From the NCBI RefSeq assembly GCF_015832195.1, contig NC_052046.1, positions 39,894,911-39,958,910 of the forward strand: a DNA stretch of 64,000 nt, read 5' to 3'. Source of the stretch: Motacilla alba alba (lineage: Eukaryota; Chordata; Aves; Passeriformes; Motacillidae). The position numbers and the translations under genes are program-made. Positions 24,202 to 37,503 of this stretch are shown piece after piece; within the stretch, counting starts at the first letter, position 1, and each line of letters opens with the position of its first letter. The notes beneath the pieces are model-generated. The model did not search any database. It was not told the origin of the DNA and saw nothing but the letters and a program-made list of their open reading frames with translations.

Positions 24202-26107
24202 CCTAGATAAAAAGGCCATATAAAAATGTATGTATGAAGATTAGATTTCTTTTTAGAGGTGAAGTCACTTCCATCTATTCTGAGTTCTATTCACATGAGT
24301 CATAAGGAACTAAATCAACTGTCATGTTCTTGAAATATCTGAAACCATAAAGGAAATCCAAAAAAGTGGAATGCTGCTAGCACTGTGTCATGTTTTTAAA
24401 AATGCTGGGTTTGCTATTAAACTCTTTTTTTTATGTTTCTTTTTTCTAATTGCAGCTGGCTTGTATTCATTACTTTGTTTTCTAAGAGAAGAAAATATCT
24501 TTGTCCGTATGCTTAAATATAATGAAAATATTTAGGTAAAATAGACTTCAAGGGGTTTCTTTCATAAGTAAAAACTACAGGTCTAAAATAGAAATGTTCT
24601 ATTATTCCTCAGGAAGGGTACAAGAAGCCTGGAAATTCTTTGCTGTTTTTTGCAGCATATCCTGAAGACGACAGAGCAAAATCTGCTTTTAAATTAACCC
24701 AGTATCATTTCACTGACAGCATGACAGAAATACTCAACAAAATAATGGGTGTGAATTGGGGGAGAATCTATCTAGCCCTAATATATGAAAAATGATACAT
24801 CAATTTCTGTCTGAAAGCCGTCCGGAAGGACACAAAGTTCTTGAATGCCAATGAATCTAACTGAGAGCAATTCATGTGAGGCTTGTTATGGCAGTCTTGA
24901 TGTGGTTTTCTTCATTAGCCTCAACTGGACTCCATGGTAATCTTGAGATAACTGTTGCATTCTTACAGATGTCAGCCACAAAAAGTGACTGCAAGTTACT
25001 GACAGGAATGTCTAGCAGGAATTGGGAGTAGCCATACTAAGTTTCGTACCTGATGTGGAATCATATTTCTAAATGAAGGACTTATTTATCTTCTGGTACA
25101 TTACAATTAAACAATGATGTTTTGTCAACTTCAGGGACTAGGTTGAGAAATTTGGATTAAGAAGAAATCCTTTCTCTAAATTGCATTATTAGACTTGATC
25201 AGTACATGAAGAGTAGTGTCATGTGTGTCAGAGTATAGTGCCTTGGTCCTTCTCTTTTGGCCACGTGTAATTCAAATGAAAATCAGAACAGAGGAAAATT
25301 ACTAGTTTAAAGAAACATTCTAGAAATTAAGTCACTTGGTGTTTAGGTAATGAAGGAAATGCAGATAGAATTTGATTTTGTTTTTCCTTGCAAGGTGAAA
25401 CTTCTAGTCTTGCTTATGTGGGCTTTAATTTTGCAGTGATTTGCTGTTGAACTCTAAGGTTATAGCTCCAAAATAAATAAATACTAGCACAATAATAATT
25501 AACTTTTCAAGTTCACTACAGATCTCTAATAAGATTCTAATCTAGAAAGACATTTTTCTAGTCAATTTTTGACAGATCCACATGTGGATATTATTGGCCA
25601 ACGTAGCACTTAATGTATTAGGAAGAAAAATATTATTTTCTTTATTTTTTAAACATATATACCTTTATACTGACTGAAAGATTTTATATTGGCACATTAA
25701 ATTTTCCAAATACTGCTGATATCAATACCACTCAAATATGCATCTACAGTCAGTGATGAATTGTTGAGCCTTTTGTATGTTACTTGGTGTCACGCTATTT
25801 GAAAAGCATTGACTTTTAATTTTTATGGTTGACATATACTGGAATGGTAACTTGCATATAAAAAGAATTTTTCCATGGAGAGTTTAATCCTGAGGAGGAA
25901 CAGTGTTCTATGGTATACCACAAGAATTTTCATTTGCATATGTTAAAAATGAAATGTAACGATCACCATTAAAATCAAAATACTATTTCTGAATTGGTAA
26001 GCATAGATTCTCATGGCTCAATTATCTGTTACTCAGAAAGCTTACGCACTGCAAATCAAAGCTAAGACTGTACAGACTCATGGATTAAACTGGGATGCTA
26101 TTCCAGT
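24202..26107. other. AT-rich unique sequence, no gene seen
   Basis: No repeat body or meaningful frame was recognised in this stretch. Confidence 0.55.
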
Positions 26108-26423
26108 TAGAATCCTAGAATGGTTAGAGTTGGAACGGACCTTAAAGATTTTCTGCCTCTAGCCCCTCACCCTGGGCAGGGTATCCTCCACTAGACCAGG
26201 TGATTCAGAGCCCCATCCAGCCCGGCTTTGAACACCTTGAGCCAGGGAGTTAACAATCTCTCTGGGCAATCAGTTCCAGTGCTTCAGCACTCTCGCTGTA
26301 AAGAATTTCTTGCTAATATTTAATCTAAACCTACTCTTCCCTTAAATGCCACTCTCCCTTCTTCATATCCCTACATGGCTTTGTGTAAAAGTCCCTCCTA
26401 TAGTTTCCATCTGCTTGTCAACC
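26108..26423 (-). mobile_element. CR1 LINE 3'-end fragment
   Basis: Antisense CR1 tail with 'agaatggttagagttggaac', 'ccactagaccaggtgattca', 'ggctttgaacaccttgagcc' and 'aagaatttcttgctaatatt'. It is 5'-truncated and non-coding. Confidence 0.92.
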
Positions 26424-26516
26424 AGGAAAAATAGATAGCAGTCATTCTTTTAATAGACTTGGACTATCACTTACTTTGATGACAAAAAGACAATTTTATT
26501 TAATAGTCAGTATAGC

Positions 26517-26632
26517 AGAATCACAGAATTAGAGGATTTGGAAGGGACCCTCAAGGACCATCGTCTCCAAGTCCTGGGCCTGCATAGCACCATCCCCAAG
26601 AGTCACACCATGTGCCCAAGAGCCTGCAACAT
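26517..26632 (-). mobile_element. short CR1 tail
   Basis: 'agaatcacagaattagagga' and 'tttggaagggaccctcaagg' mark the 3' terminus of a CR1, very strongly 5'-truncated. Confidence 0.8.
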
Positions 26633-26653
26633 GATATGTATTTATTATCTTAT

Positions 26654-26692
26654 GAATAGATAGATAGACGGATAGATAGACAGACAAAAACA
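26654..26692. repeat. imperfect GATA/GACA repeat
   Basis: About eight units of ATAGATAGACGG-like sequence. Confidence 0.8.
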
Positions 26693-26829
26693 CACAGATA
26701 TATTTTAAGATGTATTTTATGTAATCCAGGTCATATTAAGAAATAAATTGCATGCAGAACTGCAAGAATTCACCAGAATAGTCTACGAATTCTTGTAAAA
26801 TCCTTTAGTAACCTTCATTAAGTAGATAC

Positions 26830-27270
26830 ATGGAATCACAGTACTGAAGGTTGGAAACAACATCTTGAAGGTGTCTCTGACAGCCTCCTGTACTGGGAAA
26901 GTCCAGTGAGATTGTGTTGCACAGGTGTCATCCAACATCCATAAGAGTTGCATCATCTCCTGAGAGCCTGTTCTGTTGTCATGTTGCCCTCAGAGAGAAA
27001 AGGGAATACTTGAATTCCTTCTAGCAACCTGTCACTATTGTATTTTGCTTTTCTGTGGTATTTCTCCAAGTCTGATCTGTGCTCTCTAAATATTTTCCCG
27101 TCACATAGTTTAACCTCTCTTTCTCCTTTTTTCTCCAGACTGAAGAAGCCATGCTTCCTCAGCTTCCACTTTTACATTCAGTGCTACAGCCCTGAGCAGT
27201 CTGAAAAGTCCTCCAGTGAGCTGGTTTGTATCAGTGCCTTTCTTGCAAAACAGAGGCCAAAACTGAATGT
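26830..27270 (-). mobile_element. CR1-like fragment, diverged
   Basis: It opens with 'tggaatcacagtactgaagg' and 'ttggaaacaacatcttgaag'. Later it has 'tttctccagactgaagaagc', 'gagctggtttgtatcagtgc' and 'cagaggccaaaactg', which keep the block order of the antisense CR1 3' half. It is more diverged than the neighbours and probably belongs to an older subfamily. Confidence 0.65.
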
Positions 27271-28639
27271 GATCAAATGACACTTTTTGTGCATAAATAT
27301 CATTTGTATTTATAGCTGGACACATTCATATGACATTGTCAATACTGGAAAATTATACTTTGATACATATAAAAATCAGTATTACAAAGCATGGTTCTCT
27401 GCTTTATATTTGAACAAAATATCCTAATTTTTCCACCATACTGAGTTTTAAACATACTCTTCTATCTGAAAAGGGATACTGAATATTTTTAATTTAAAAT
27501 TCTGTGCATTTTCTGATACCTGACTAGCTAGAGCTCTAACTTAAAAATCAGAGTGCTAAATTGGTAGAAAAAGCTGTAAAATTAATGCTTCACTTATTAG
27601 TTCAAATTAAAAATATATTTGATTAAAGCTAAAAGCATTTTTCTTTGATTTCCTTAAAAATAGAAATTGAAAGCCCTGTGAAAAAATGTTAGTAAAATCA
27701 TGGAAACTTGATATTGTTTTCCTTTCTGTGGATAGAGTGTTTGCACTTAGATTTCATATTTTTCAGGTACTTTGCAAGACTTCACACACTACACTTTGAA
27801 GTATGAAATGCAGTCAGTCAAAACAAAGTATTTAGGAGTCATTTATAGTAGGAACTCTGAATTTCCATAAAAGTCTGAAATTCCATAATGAAATTATGGA
27901 ATTATTATTTAGCAAACAGGAAGCTTCTTAATGACAAGCTTTTTCTTACAAATCATGTGTCCTAAACTACCTCTGGTATACCCCTTAGATAGTCAGTTAT
28001 TACAATATTAAAAGGAAAAAAAAAATCCAAACATTTTGTACAGTAGACTATCTCAGCTTTTTATGGCCAATCATCCATGCTAGTTTCTCCTAGTGAAATT
28101 AAATTCTGCAACAAGAGTAGCTTTTTAATTATTATTTTCCACATCATGAGCCTACTCTAACTGCTTGTGAATGACTAGAACTAATTTATAGCTGATTAGC
28201 ACTCATTCCTGCAGCTAAAGGATAGACATTAAAGCTCTTTTCTTCCTGTGTTGAAAGTTATTAACAAATGGAGTTTGGAATGAAAACCAAATGAAAAGAA
28301 AAGCTCTAAGATGCAGGCTGAAAAAATATAATCAGCTATATTGCAATTGCTTTTGTTGTTATCCTTGGTGAATGTTACAAGCCTTTTTATTCAACAGAAC
28401 CAGATAGGGGAACTGAGTAAAAATTAAAATATGTTTCCATAAAGTATAATAATTTGAAATGTAAATAATTGAGTATTTTTGATTAAGAAAATATGCTATC
28501 AATAAAGAAACAGGCATATAAAGAAGAAAATGTCTTGTAACAGCACACAGGTAGTAGTAGGCAATAGCAATACATAGACAATAAGAACTTTAAGAGGTTA
28601 GTAGCATGACTCAAGAACCTTGCTAGAGAAAAATAAACA
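27271..28639. other. AT-rich unique sequence, no gene seen
   Basis: No repeat body was recognised. It contains a perfect 10-bp hairpin at 27879-27903 (arms AATTCCATAA / TTATGGAATT, 5-nt loop). Confidence 0.55.
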
Positions 28640-28925
28640 ACTTGATTTGGAAAGGATCTTTAAAGGTCATCCAGTTCAACTCCCCAGCAATGAGTAGAGA
28701 CCTCTTCAACTAGATCAGGTTGCATGGAGGCCCATCCAACCTGATCTAGAATGTTTCCTGGGATGGGACATCTGCCACACCTCTGGGCAACCTGTGCTGG
28801 GGTTTCACCACCATTGTAATCATAAAAGTTTTCTTCCTAATATCTAGTCTGAATCAATGCACTTTTAGTTTAAGACCAATACATCTCGTCCTGTTGCAAT
28901 AGGCCCCACTAAAAAGTTTTGACCT
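28640..28925 (-). mobile_element. CR1 LINE 3'-end fragment
   Basis: Antisense CR1 tail with 'tttaaaggtcatccagttca', 'caactagatcaggttgcatg', 'tctgggcaacctgtgctggg' and 'ttttcttcctaatatctagt'. It is 5'-truncated. Confidence 0.92.
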
Positions 28926-29430
28926 TCTCTTTCTTTGTACAACTTACAAGTATAAAGACCTTTAGTTGTATTGTTCATACTGTAACTACTGTTTTGAAAA
29001 ATATAATTAGATAGTAACTCAGCCTTAGCAATAGTTTCTTACATTCTTTTGCTTGATTTATTTTTTACCTAGCTCCATGGTTACATTTTAAAAAATTCTA
29101 TTGTAGATAAAGAAAGTTTCCCAGATAGGTCAACATGACATTTAGCAAAAACAGTTCTTCAGAAACATAAAAGGGAACAATTTCCCCACACCCACCATTT
29201 TATGCTTTGAGTAAGAACCAGAGTCATCTTCCAAATATTTTTGTATTAGTAGCACAACAGATAAGGCACCATGAAAGAAGTATTAGCTTGTCATCATTGT
29301 TTATTAGAAATAGGACATCAGCACGCATGTAAACAAAGTCTTGTTTATACAGCACTTAAAAAACATGTTATTACATCTCATGTGAAACATTTTCTTTAGT
29401 GTTTATGTGTTTCTCCACACTATCCATTTT

Positions 29431-29868
29431 ATAGAATAGGATCATTTGGATTGGAATGGATCCCAGAGATCATCTAGTTCCAACTCTCCTGCAAGAATAG
29501 GGACACCTTTCACTAGATCAGGTTCTTCAGAGCTCCAGCCTGTCCTCAAACACTTCCAAGCATGGGGCATTTACCACTTCTCTGCACCCTGCTACAGTTT
29601 CTCACCACCCTCACACAAAAAAAGCTGTAAGCCTTCTCTTTTCCTGGCTGAACAAATACAATTCACTCAGGCTTTCCTCATAGCAGAGGTTATCTGTCCC
29701 TCCATTCAGCTTGGTGTCCCTCTTCTGGACTCATTTTAACAGGTCAATGTCCTTGTTTTGCTGGGGAACCCAGAGCTGGATGTGGTTTTCCAGGTGGGAT
29801 CTCATAAGAACAGAGTAGAGGGACAGCATCACCTCCCTTAACCTGCTGGCCATGCTTCAATTTGACTT
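29431..29868 (-). mobile_element. CR1 LINE 3'-end fragment with internal deletion
   Basis: It starts with 'gagatcatctagttccaact', skips the usual 'cagtaaagaatttcttcc' block near 29620, and resumes at 'gtaagccttctcttttcctg', then 'caggtgggatctcataagaa' and 'cttaacctgctggccatgct'. Strand and truncation are as in the other copies. Confidence 0.92.
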
Positions 29869-29905
29869 TGTTCTTACTGTTTTGAATGTTGCTGATCCTC
29901 CTCCA

Positions 29906-29913
29906 TTACATAC

Positions 29914-29966
<53 letters not shown>

Positions 29967-29980
29967 TATTTGTGTGTATG
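29906..29980. repeat. compound TACA / TA / CA microsatellite
   Basis: (TACA)n passes into (TA)n and then (CA)n followed by a short TG run, directly after a CR1 copy. Confidence 0.95.
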
Positions 29981-30817
29981 ATCTTCATATTTGGACTGAT
30001 CAATAAAACCTTCAAATGTAAGAAGAATTAAAGCAGATGAGCAACGTTGTTGGGCCCATGAAGTGCTCATTTGGTAATGCAGATTGTGACTCACCACAGC
30101 TACTGCAAAGCTGAATTTATTTCAACACTAAGGGGACTGGTGAGTGACCCACGTTTTAGATAAATAGCTATCAAGAGCTGAGCAGATCAATTGGTGATCT
30201 AAGTGTTTCTCAACAAATTCAGTCAAATGTGTCTCCCTTGGTTAACCAGATCAGCATGTGGGAGCTGATAGGTGTCCCAACCTGTCAAAGAATATAAGAA
30301 TTGAACAGACAGCAAGATTTGATAAAGAACAATGGGCTTGACCTGGATTCCACCCACATATGCTTTCCTAGAAGCTGGGGATGGCCAGTGTCATTACAGT
30401 GAGCATGCTACAGAGACCAGTAGTGGTAATATCACAGGTATTGTGATTAAGCTGTGTATTACAACAACTGGGTTTTTTGCCAAGAGCAACTTAATTTCTT
30501 AGTGTGTTTTACTCTTTGCAAAGCAAGAGTAGGTCAGAAACTCTGTATAACATCAAACAGGTAAATACTGTATAAAATATTACATCTCTGTGTGTGATGT
30601 GTGAGATTTTTAAAAGAATTTCACAAGAAAACACTCGATTCTGACTCATTTTATATTTTTACTGATATCCAATAAATAGTTTTCTTACATTTGGGCATGA
30701 TTAAGAACAGGTTTTTTTTCTTGAGTGTCTTCCATGCAGGCAGTAGAAACTTTGACTATTGCAGACTTAGTTCCCATTACCAAAAATAACTCTCCAACAC
30801 TGTCACAATGAGCCTTT
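29981..30817. other. unassigned sequence, no gene seen
   Basis: Slightly GC-richer than the flanks in places, but without a recognisable repeat or coding signal. Confidence 0.45.
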
Positions 30818-31100
30818 TGTGGGGGGATGGAATGTAAGAAAATAAAGATAGTGCAGAAGGTAATCTCACCGCCGAGGAGTTGCAGCTGTATTAATTACCA
30901 AAGATTAGGAACAGGCCTGCCCTTAACAGGCCACAGCTGTGTCCAATGAGGATGAATGCTACAAAAGAGTGGGTTAGGGGGTTGAAAGGGGAGTTAGAGT
31001 TTGTTGGCTGTGCTGTGAAGAAGGAGGAGTCAGTGCTGTGAGGAGCTGCCCATAAGAAATCACCAAGAAAGTATAGAACTTTTGCAGTAAGATGACAACA
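30818..31100 (+). mobile_element. short solo LTR, 6-bp target duplication with one mismatch
   Basis: The 283-base unit begins TGTGGGGGG and ends GATGACAACA. Flanks are GCCTTT (30812-30817) and ACCTTT (31101-31106), five of six matching. Inside are a CCAAT box ('gtgtccaatgagg'), a TATA-like 'ctacaaaagag' and a GC-richer remainder, which suggests plus-strand orientation. There is no internal viral sequence. I recall similar sequence in songbirds but cannot name the family with certainty. Confidence 0.55.
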
Positions 31101-33224
31101 ACCTTTCAGATATTTCTTAATATTTTTTAAATCACAGGCATGAGAAAATAAGACTATCTAGTCTCCCAAACCACTCCCGTGCCTGGGAAATAGCTATGTT
31201 ACATGCAATCAATATAAGTTAGAGTTCTGGTCCCATTTCTGGCACACGGCAGGAACAATGGGGATGAACCTTGCAGATAGGAAGCAATTGCAGCAATGTT
31301 GCATATACTAAAATGGCAAGACTGGTGATTTCCTACTTGGTATTTTCTCCCTAAGATATAGAGAAAGATGGAAAAAGTGGAAAATATTAGATTAACAGAT
31401 TAGCTTTGGGCTATTCTCTTTTCAGGAAGGACGCAGTAACGTGAAATTACTGTCTGGGGGACTTGGTGTCATTCTTTTACTCGTATAATTGAGACAAAAT
31501 ATTGCATTGTTATAAATTTAATAGAAATACACAATAAATCACAAATAAAATATAATATAATATAATAATAAAAGTTTAAATTCAAAACCAAAATCCTGTT
31601 TGTTTCCTGGACATATAGATTGTGCTACAGATGATGTTGGCATTTTTTTTCCTGACAATCACTTTCTCATGTAACCAGCTTACTCTATTCTTCAGGTTTA
31701 CCTATAAAGATAAATAATATATAAAGATATAGTCAGAAAAATAGAGCTAAGAAATCCAAAATTTTTTTTCTCTAGAAGTAACCAACTTTTTAGTCTTCCT
31801 CATGTTCAAAATCACTTAACCAACACACTATCAAAGGCCTGAGTGCATCTCCATAAGCTCTGATATCTCCAGTTTTAAGGCTGAGTTTTCATTTAATTTC
31901 TGACTTCCCTGTTCTTTCTTGTATCTCACTTTATGACACATTGGGCAGAGCAAAAGCATTCACTGAGTTTATGTACGTGTTGGTGATAGTGTACATGCAA
32001 GAACAAATTAAAATACCACAGGTGGCACTTAAAGTATCTGAGGTTTTTCACTAAGATTTTGTCCATGTCTGCAGTGTTCTACAAAAAAAGAAAAATTATA
32101 TCTGAAGGGAAAAAGTGTAAAAATTTATATACATACATATATAAAAATTTTCTTGACAACTATTTTTTGTGTGTTCAGTGTTTCATGACTGAAAGGTAAT
32201 GCAACACCTTCATTGGTTACACAGTAGTTAGCATTTTCAATTTCATGCAGATTTTGATGTAGTCACTTTTCTATACCATTGTGTTCAAAAGAAACTTTTG
32301 CATTTCTTTTTATATTTGTAGGTTTACATGCCCAACATATTATATCTTTTTTTTTTCCTGCAACCTGAAATCATCATTGCAACTCACTCATGAACTGCTT
32401 TACAATGCAGAATCCAAGAGTACTTACTTAAATAAAGCAAAAAAGAAATATTTAGAGAGTGATGCTTAATGATAGTGATCACAGCTAGTTTATACAGAAT
32501 AAATACAGAGATACGAAGAAGCAAATGAAGAAAAGAAGGAACAAAGAAACCAGAAGTTTCAAGTGGTGCTTAATACTCTGAATAAAGGTGAAAACAAGAA
32601 TGCTGATTTTCCATACAAGATCATTTATCTAACACAGTCTTGATGATGGCTGAAATTCCACTCTAGAAGTTATTTGTAAACCTAGTTCTTATATTCTACA
32701 CTAATTTTTCAGGATGTCTATAAATGTCCATGTGAAGACTTCTACCCTGCATTCGTTATGTAACTAGGGATTGAATTGAACATGATAAGTAATCATCCTA
32801 CACTTCATGAGATTCTGCATGTGACTTTTGTGGCACGTATCAGAAGTCTTTACTTTTTTGATAATTCTCTATGCTGATATTGTAGAGTCCTAGCAAGACA
32901 ACTGGTGATAGAATCCAGGATTCTTTGGGTGCAGGAAACAATGTAAGTATTTTCAGGAGAAGAAAGTATTTTTAGGAGTCTGAATTTCTGCGCAAGTCAA
33001 TTTAATTCTCACAAATTATTATGTAAGCAACTTGTAACGTTTTCTCCTAATTTCTCTAGACCTTCTTTCCACATTTGTGAAAATAGACATCAGTCATTTC
33101 TCTTTGTCTTTCATCTTGAGCTTTTCAGCTTGTAAGCCCTTTGCAGCATGACTTATTCTTTACTCTGTATATTGAGTCTGGCTGTGACAATTTAAAAAAT
33201 TGTTTAAAAACTACAAAGGTATTA
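31101..33224. other. AT-rich unique sequence, no gene seen
   Basis: No repeat body was recognised. Open frames are short and without known motifs. Confidence 0.55.
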
Positions 33225-33876
33225 TGGTGGGTTGACTTTGGCCGAACAACAGATGTCCACTAAACCTGTTCTATTACTCCCTTCCTTAGCTGGACAGGGA
33301 AGAAATAATATAACAAAAAAATTGTGGGCCAAGGTAAGGACAGGAAAAGATCCTCACCAGTTGCTATCATGGACAAAACATGCTCAGCTGAAGGAAATTA
33401 TTCTATTAACAGTCAAATCAGCAGGGTGATGAGAAAGGAGTATTTCTGTCAATTCTCTTTCTCTTGCTCCTTCCTTCTTCCTGGAAAAAACTCCTCCAAG
33501 AACTTTTCTACCTCTTTCCTCTCAGTGCTGCTGGGGAATGGGGAGTGGGAGTTATAGTCAGTTCATCCCACATGGCCTTTGCTTTTCCATCCTCTCCAGG
33601 GGGAACACTACTCACATCCTTCCCATGCTCTAGTGTGGCGTCTCTCCCTTAGAAGACAGTCCTCCATTAACTTCCGCAATACTCTTAGATGTCATCCTAC
33701 AGGTGCTACCACTGTGCCTGATGTGCTCCATGTGGACAGTGGTGGATCTGTCTAGGAGTTATCCGGCACTGCTTCACTGCACACAACAGAAGCTTCTAGC
33801 ATCTCCTCACAGAAGGCACCTCTGTAACCACCCCCTGCCCCTCACTACCAAATTATTGCCATGCAAACCCCATTCA
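33225..33876 (-). mobile_element. LTR of an endogenous retrovirus, avian ERVL-like
   Basis: The plus strand starts TGGTGGGTTGAC and carries 'agctggacagggaagaaata', 'aaggtaaggacaggaaaaga', 'agcagggtgatgagaaagga', 'gggagtgggagttatagtca' and 'cagaagcttctagcatctcc', in the order of a common avian LTR read antisense. Downstream blocks are shortened relative to the family. The ends are TG near 33225 and CA near 33876, and I see no convincing target duplication. It is related to the fragment at 18227-18497. No gag, pol or env sequence adjoins it. Confidence 0.75.
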
Positions 33877-36800
33877 GCTTAGACAAACACTTCATATGGA
33901 AAATGAAACCCTTGAAGACATGTACAATTTCCATCCTAAAATACAACCTTCTGTCTTCTATCTTTCATTCCAGTGAAAAGAAAATTGAGTTCTTTCCACA
34001 CTGAATCAGTTTAGGTTCCATTAGCTTACACTTTTCAGCTGTCACCAGCATATTCTAGCACGTATTTTCGTGCCTTTCTAAAATGCATTTTGGCTCATTA
34101 CCAGAGCCATTACTAAATGATACTTTTCTCTAGTTACTGGAATAAAAAAAATTTAAGGGAACACAGTTCTTACCTTGCTGCTACAGGAAACCCCTTTTGC
34201 AGAAAGTAGTTATTTTGAACCTAAAGGCTTTTAATATATAGTTCTATAACCCTTTGCATTGCCATCTGTCAGAGTACTCAGTCTTGGTTCCAGAGCAGTT
34301 AATTTTCATAGACCATATCATAAAGGATGCTCTGATTTCACAGGTAATTCAAAAGGTATTTTGTAAGTGGATATCACACTCTAGAGGGTTTTTTTTATTT
34401 TCAGTGCTAATTCTTTATGAGACCTCATTTTCATTTCATTTCTCGAAATTCCTTTGATCTTATTTCAAGCACATACCTCATTAGAAGGACTTCTCTATAA
34501 CAGCCCAAAGCATTCCTAAAGCAAAAAATTTTAGCAACTACTGAACAAAAAAAACAAACCCAAAACAAAACAATAAACCTCAAAACCTTTATGTGGTTTA
34601 AATTTTTATTTCTGAGGCCCTAGAACTGGCCCTTATTTGAAAAGGAGGAAGAAAGTCTCAGAGTCACACTTAAAAGAATACTAAGGTATGCATAACTCCA
34701 TTGCCAGTTGGAAATTCTTGGATAATAATGGAATTAATTTTGATGTAGCAATTTATATGTTCCAGTGAAGAACACTAAAAATCTCTGATTTCTGTTCAAA
34801 ATAAAAGAGTTTGCATTTATTGTTTTTTTCATTGTGTGACAATAGCCTGTTGGGACTTTTTTTTGTGCTAACGTAATCCTTTTCTTAGATCCATTCTTTT
34901 TTTATAGAATGCAAATGCAGGGGAAAAAGAGTGATAGGAAAAAGCATCTTGAAATCACTGCTCTAATCAAAACAGAAAATAGTGGAGGAGGCTTTGTCAT
35001 TCTTCTCAGCCTGAGGAAAATTCAGACTACTAGTCTCGCTTTGCCCTCCAAGGGTGATGCCTTTGAATTCTCCCTGCTCTTGATTGATCACAGCAATATT
35101 GCAGTAAGCACTGGATCTGATGGGAAGGTCTAAATGAAAGAATGATGTGACATTTAGGGCATGAGTCTAGATATAAAAACAGATAAAATTTTATTTTCTT
35201 CTGTCATAGGCCACTAAGTTGCTCTCTCAGTTCCCATCAGCAGCATAGTGTTTTGTGTTTTTGTGTGGTGGATTCGGTATGCATATTTTAAAATTTGTGA
35301 CTGAAGCATGTATCTCCTATAACAATAGAAACTACAGCCTGTATCTGTACCCAAATAAACCATAACAAAGTCTTTGCTAAATCTGAAGTTTCCTAATCAA
35401 GATCTACAGAAATCTGAGTAACATTTACTATGGCACTAATACCAAAAAAAAATCTTCCAACTTCATTTATCAGAAAATATTACATCTTTCTTAAAATATA
35501 ATTGGCAGAAAACAAAAGGAGATTAACAGAAGACTGTAAAATGAATATCTCTTGATATATATCTATATATATATCTTGATATATATCTATATGTTTGTAC
35601 ACTACATCAAAGAGAGATCCTTCTTCCCTTTATCTCAGGTAAAACCATCTAACACTAGCTAAACAAATTTTGCTTATAGTTAAAGTGAAGAAATCAGCTT
35701 ACTAAGAAGACAGACCTTCTCATTGACAAACTATAGTGTCTCTTCAACATTCTGGAAATTGCCCAAAGTCTGTCTCACAGTCTCTCATAAACGTTTATGA
35801 TCAACATGTGTGTAATATAAGGTATGATTCATCATTGTGTAGCAACTGTTTTGCACGTTACCAGAAATGTGACATTTCCTGGCAGCTTGTTGGCAATAGA
35901 ATTTATTTAGTTTTGACATTTATACTATTCTACTCTTTTAAAGCCAGCAATCTTTATGGTGCTCATGCTACATACCAATGAGAACAGCAGACTGAGCTTG
36001 GTCTGAAGCTGTATAATATTCAATAATTCCTCCAATCACAATTTTCTGTATGTTTTAAGTAGTTTTCTTATAGAATGGAGAAGGAAATCACTGTACCTTA
36101 AGCTTTCAGAAGTTGCATTCAGCCACTGAATTAGTTCCTTATTTTTCCTAATCTGCTCCTTTAAAAGAAAGAATGTTTTGCTCACCATAGTGATTTAGAA
36201 CTGCCACTAATGCCAGTGGGAGCTGTACAACAAAATCCCTTGACACCTTATTTTTTTTTTTACTGTTTTTGTAATTTGATGTTAGATTTTGGACTGGGTG
36301 AAGCACAGCATTGCATAACCCTGAATCTCCTGCTGTCTTCTCATAGCTCCAGAACAACCAGATTCACCAAGCAGCTAAAGAAGCTGAGAAAAAAGTGGTA
36401 TGTCTTCACGACAACTTTTCTCACTTGGGTGAAGGAGAGGTTCAACTCTCTCTAGGGACTGTTATCTCAGCTCCAACTTGTGTGAATAACAAAACCGAGT
36501 CCTCTTGGTAGCCAATTCATAGCCGTGGTTTAGATGTAGATCTTCCCTTCCATCAGAAGAGACTTACAAGTGCTTGCCTAAAGAATGACTTAACTCCCTC
36601 AATCTGTTTTCCAGTCTTCAGGGACTAACAAGATATATTCCTTGACCAATGTAATAAATAGGATTTTATGACACATGCCTGATAAAATGAATCCAGATGA
36701 AAACTTGGTTGCCTGTACTAGCTTTGACTTCAGCAGAATTTAATGAGTAAGAGCACTCGCCTCATCTGAAATATCCCTACTGGGAGAGTATGTTTTAAAA

Positions 36801-37340
36801 ATGGAAGACTACAGTTTGGATTACCTTCAGAGATAGTGAAACCTGCATATCCCCCTTCCTTTTAGAGAATATTTCATATTGGCTGTTCTACAGATGAGAG
36901 TAAGTGGTATAAAATCCTCCTTAAATCTCTCAAAAGCCAGCAAGGAAAAAGTAAAAAGTTATTTTGAAGATAGACTGCAAGCCCTTACTTTCTGTTTGGC
37001 TTTAAATGCCTTTGATTGGAAGTATCAAGCTCACAGAGAGTTGCCCGTATGCACCGAAGGGGTTCTCTCTACACTCTTGTCTGGTTACTGTGAACTAACC
37101 CAGGAGATTCTTAACTTTCCTTATATACATAAAAACATCCTAAGAAAAATTTTGTACTGCATTTCTGAATGCAGAGCAGATTCCTACGTGTTACTATCAT
37201 TTACATTGCACAGGTCCTAATGTGGAAAACTTCTCTGGTCTGCAGTTTAGCAGAACTTAATCTCCTCCGGTATTGCAAATCTAAGGTTCTCTCAACACAT
37301 AATCTGTATCCCCCAACAGCCAAGGATCCTGGGCTATTCT
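33877..37340. other. AT-rich unique sequence, no gene seen
   Basis: No repeat body. It holds an A/C-rich tract (34541-34590) and an imperfect duplicated TA-rich stretch (35551-35594). The 113-codon frame at 36879-37220 looks like chance. Confidence 0.5.
35551..35594. repeat. TA-rich duplicated unit
   Basis: 'cttgatatatatctatat' occurs twice in tandem, separated by a further TATA run. Confidence 0.8.
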
Positions 37341-37503
37341 GCAGGCTCCCCAGGGAAGCACCAAGCTTCCCTGGAAGAGATAAAAAATAATTTGGACAAT
37401 ATTCTCAGGCATAGTGTGACTGTGGGGATAGTCCTGTGCAGGCTAAGAGTTTGACTTGATGATCGTTCTGAGTCCCTTCCAACACAGCATATTCCGTAAT
37501 TCT
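37341..37503 (+). mobile_element. CR1 LINE 3' terminus, plus strand
   Basis: 'tgacttgatgatcgttctga', 'gtcccttccaaca' and the terminal 'tattccgtaattctg' are the sense-strand CR1 end (usual 'cccttccaac...attctatgattctg'). Most other CR1 copies in the window lie on the minus strand. Confidence 0.85.

Noticed and set aside
23721..24206. 161-codon open frame, the longest in the window
   Set aside because: It lies antisense across the solo LTR and CR1 tail; its length comes from the repeat and it has no protein similarity I know.
36879..37220. 113-codon open frame on the plus strand
   Set aside because: No recognisable domain or good splice signals; partly runs up to a CR1 tail.
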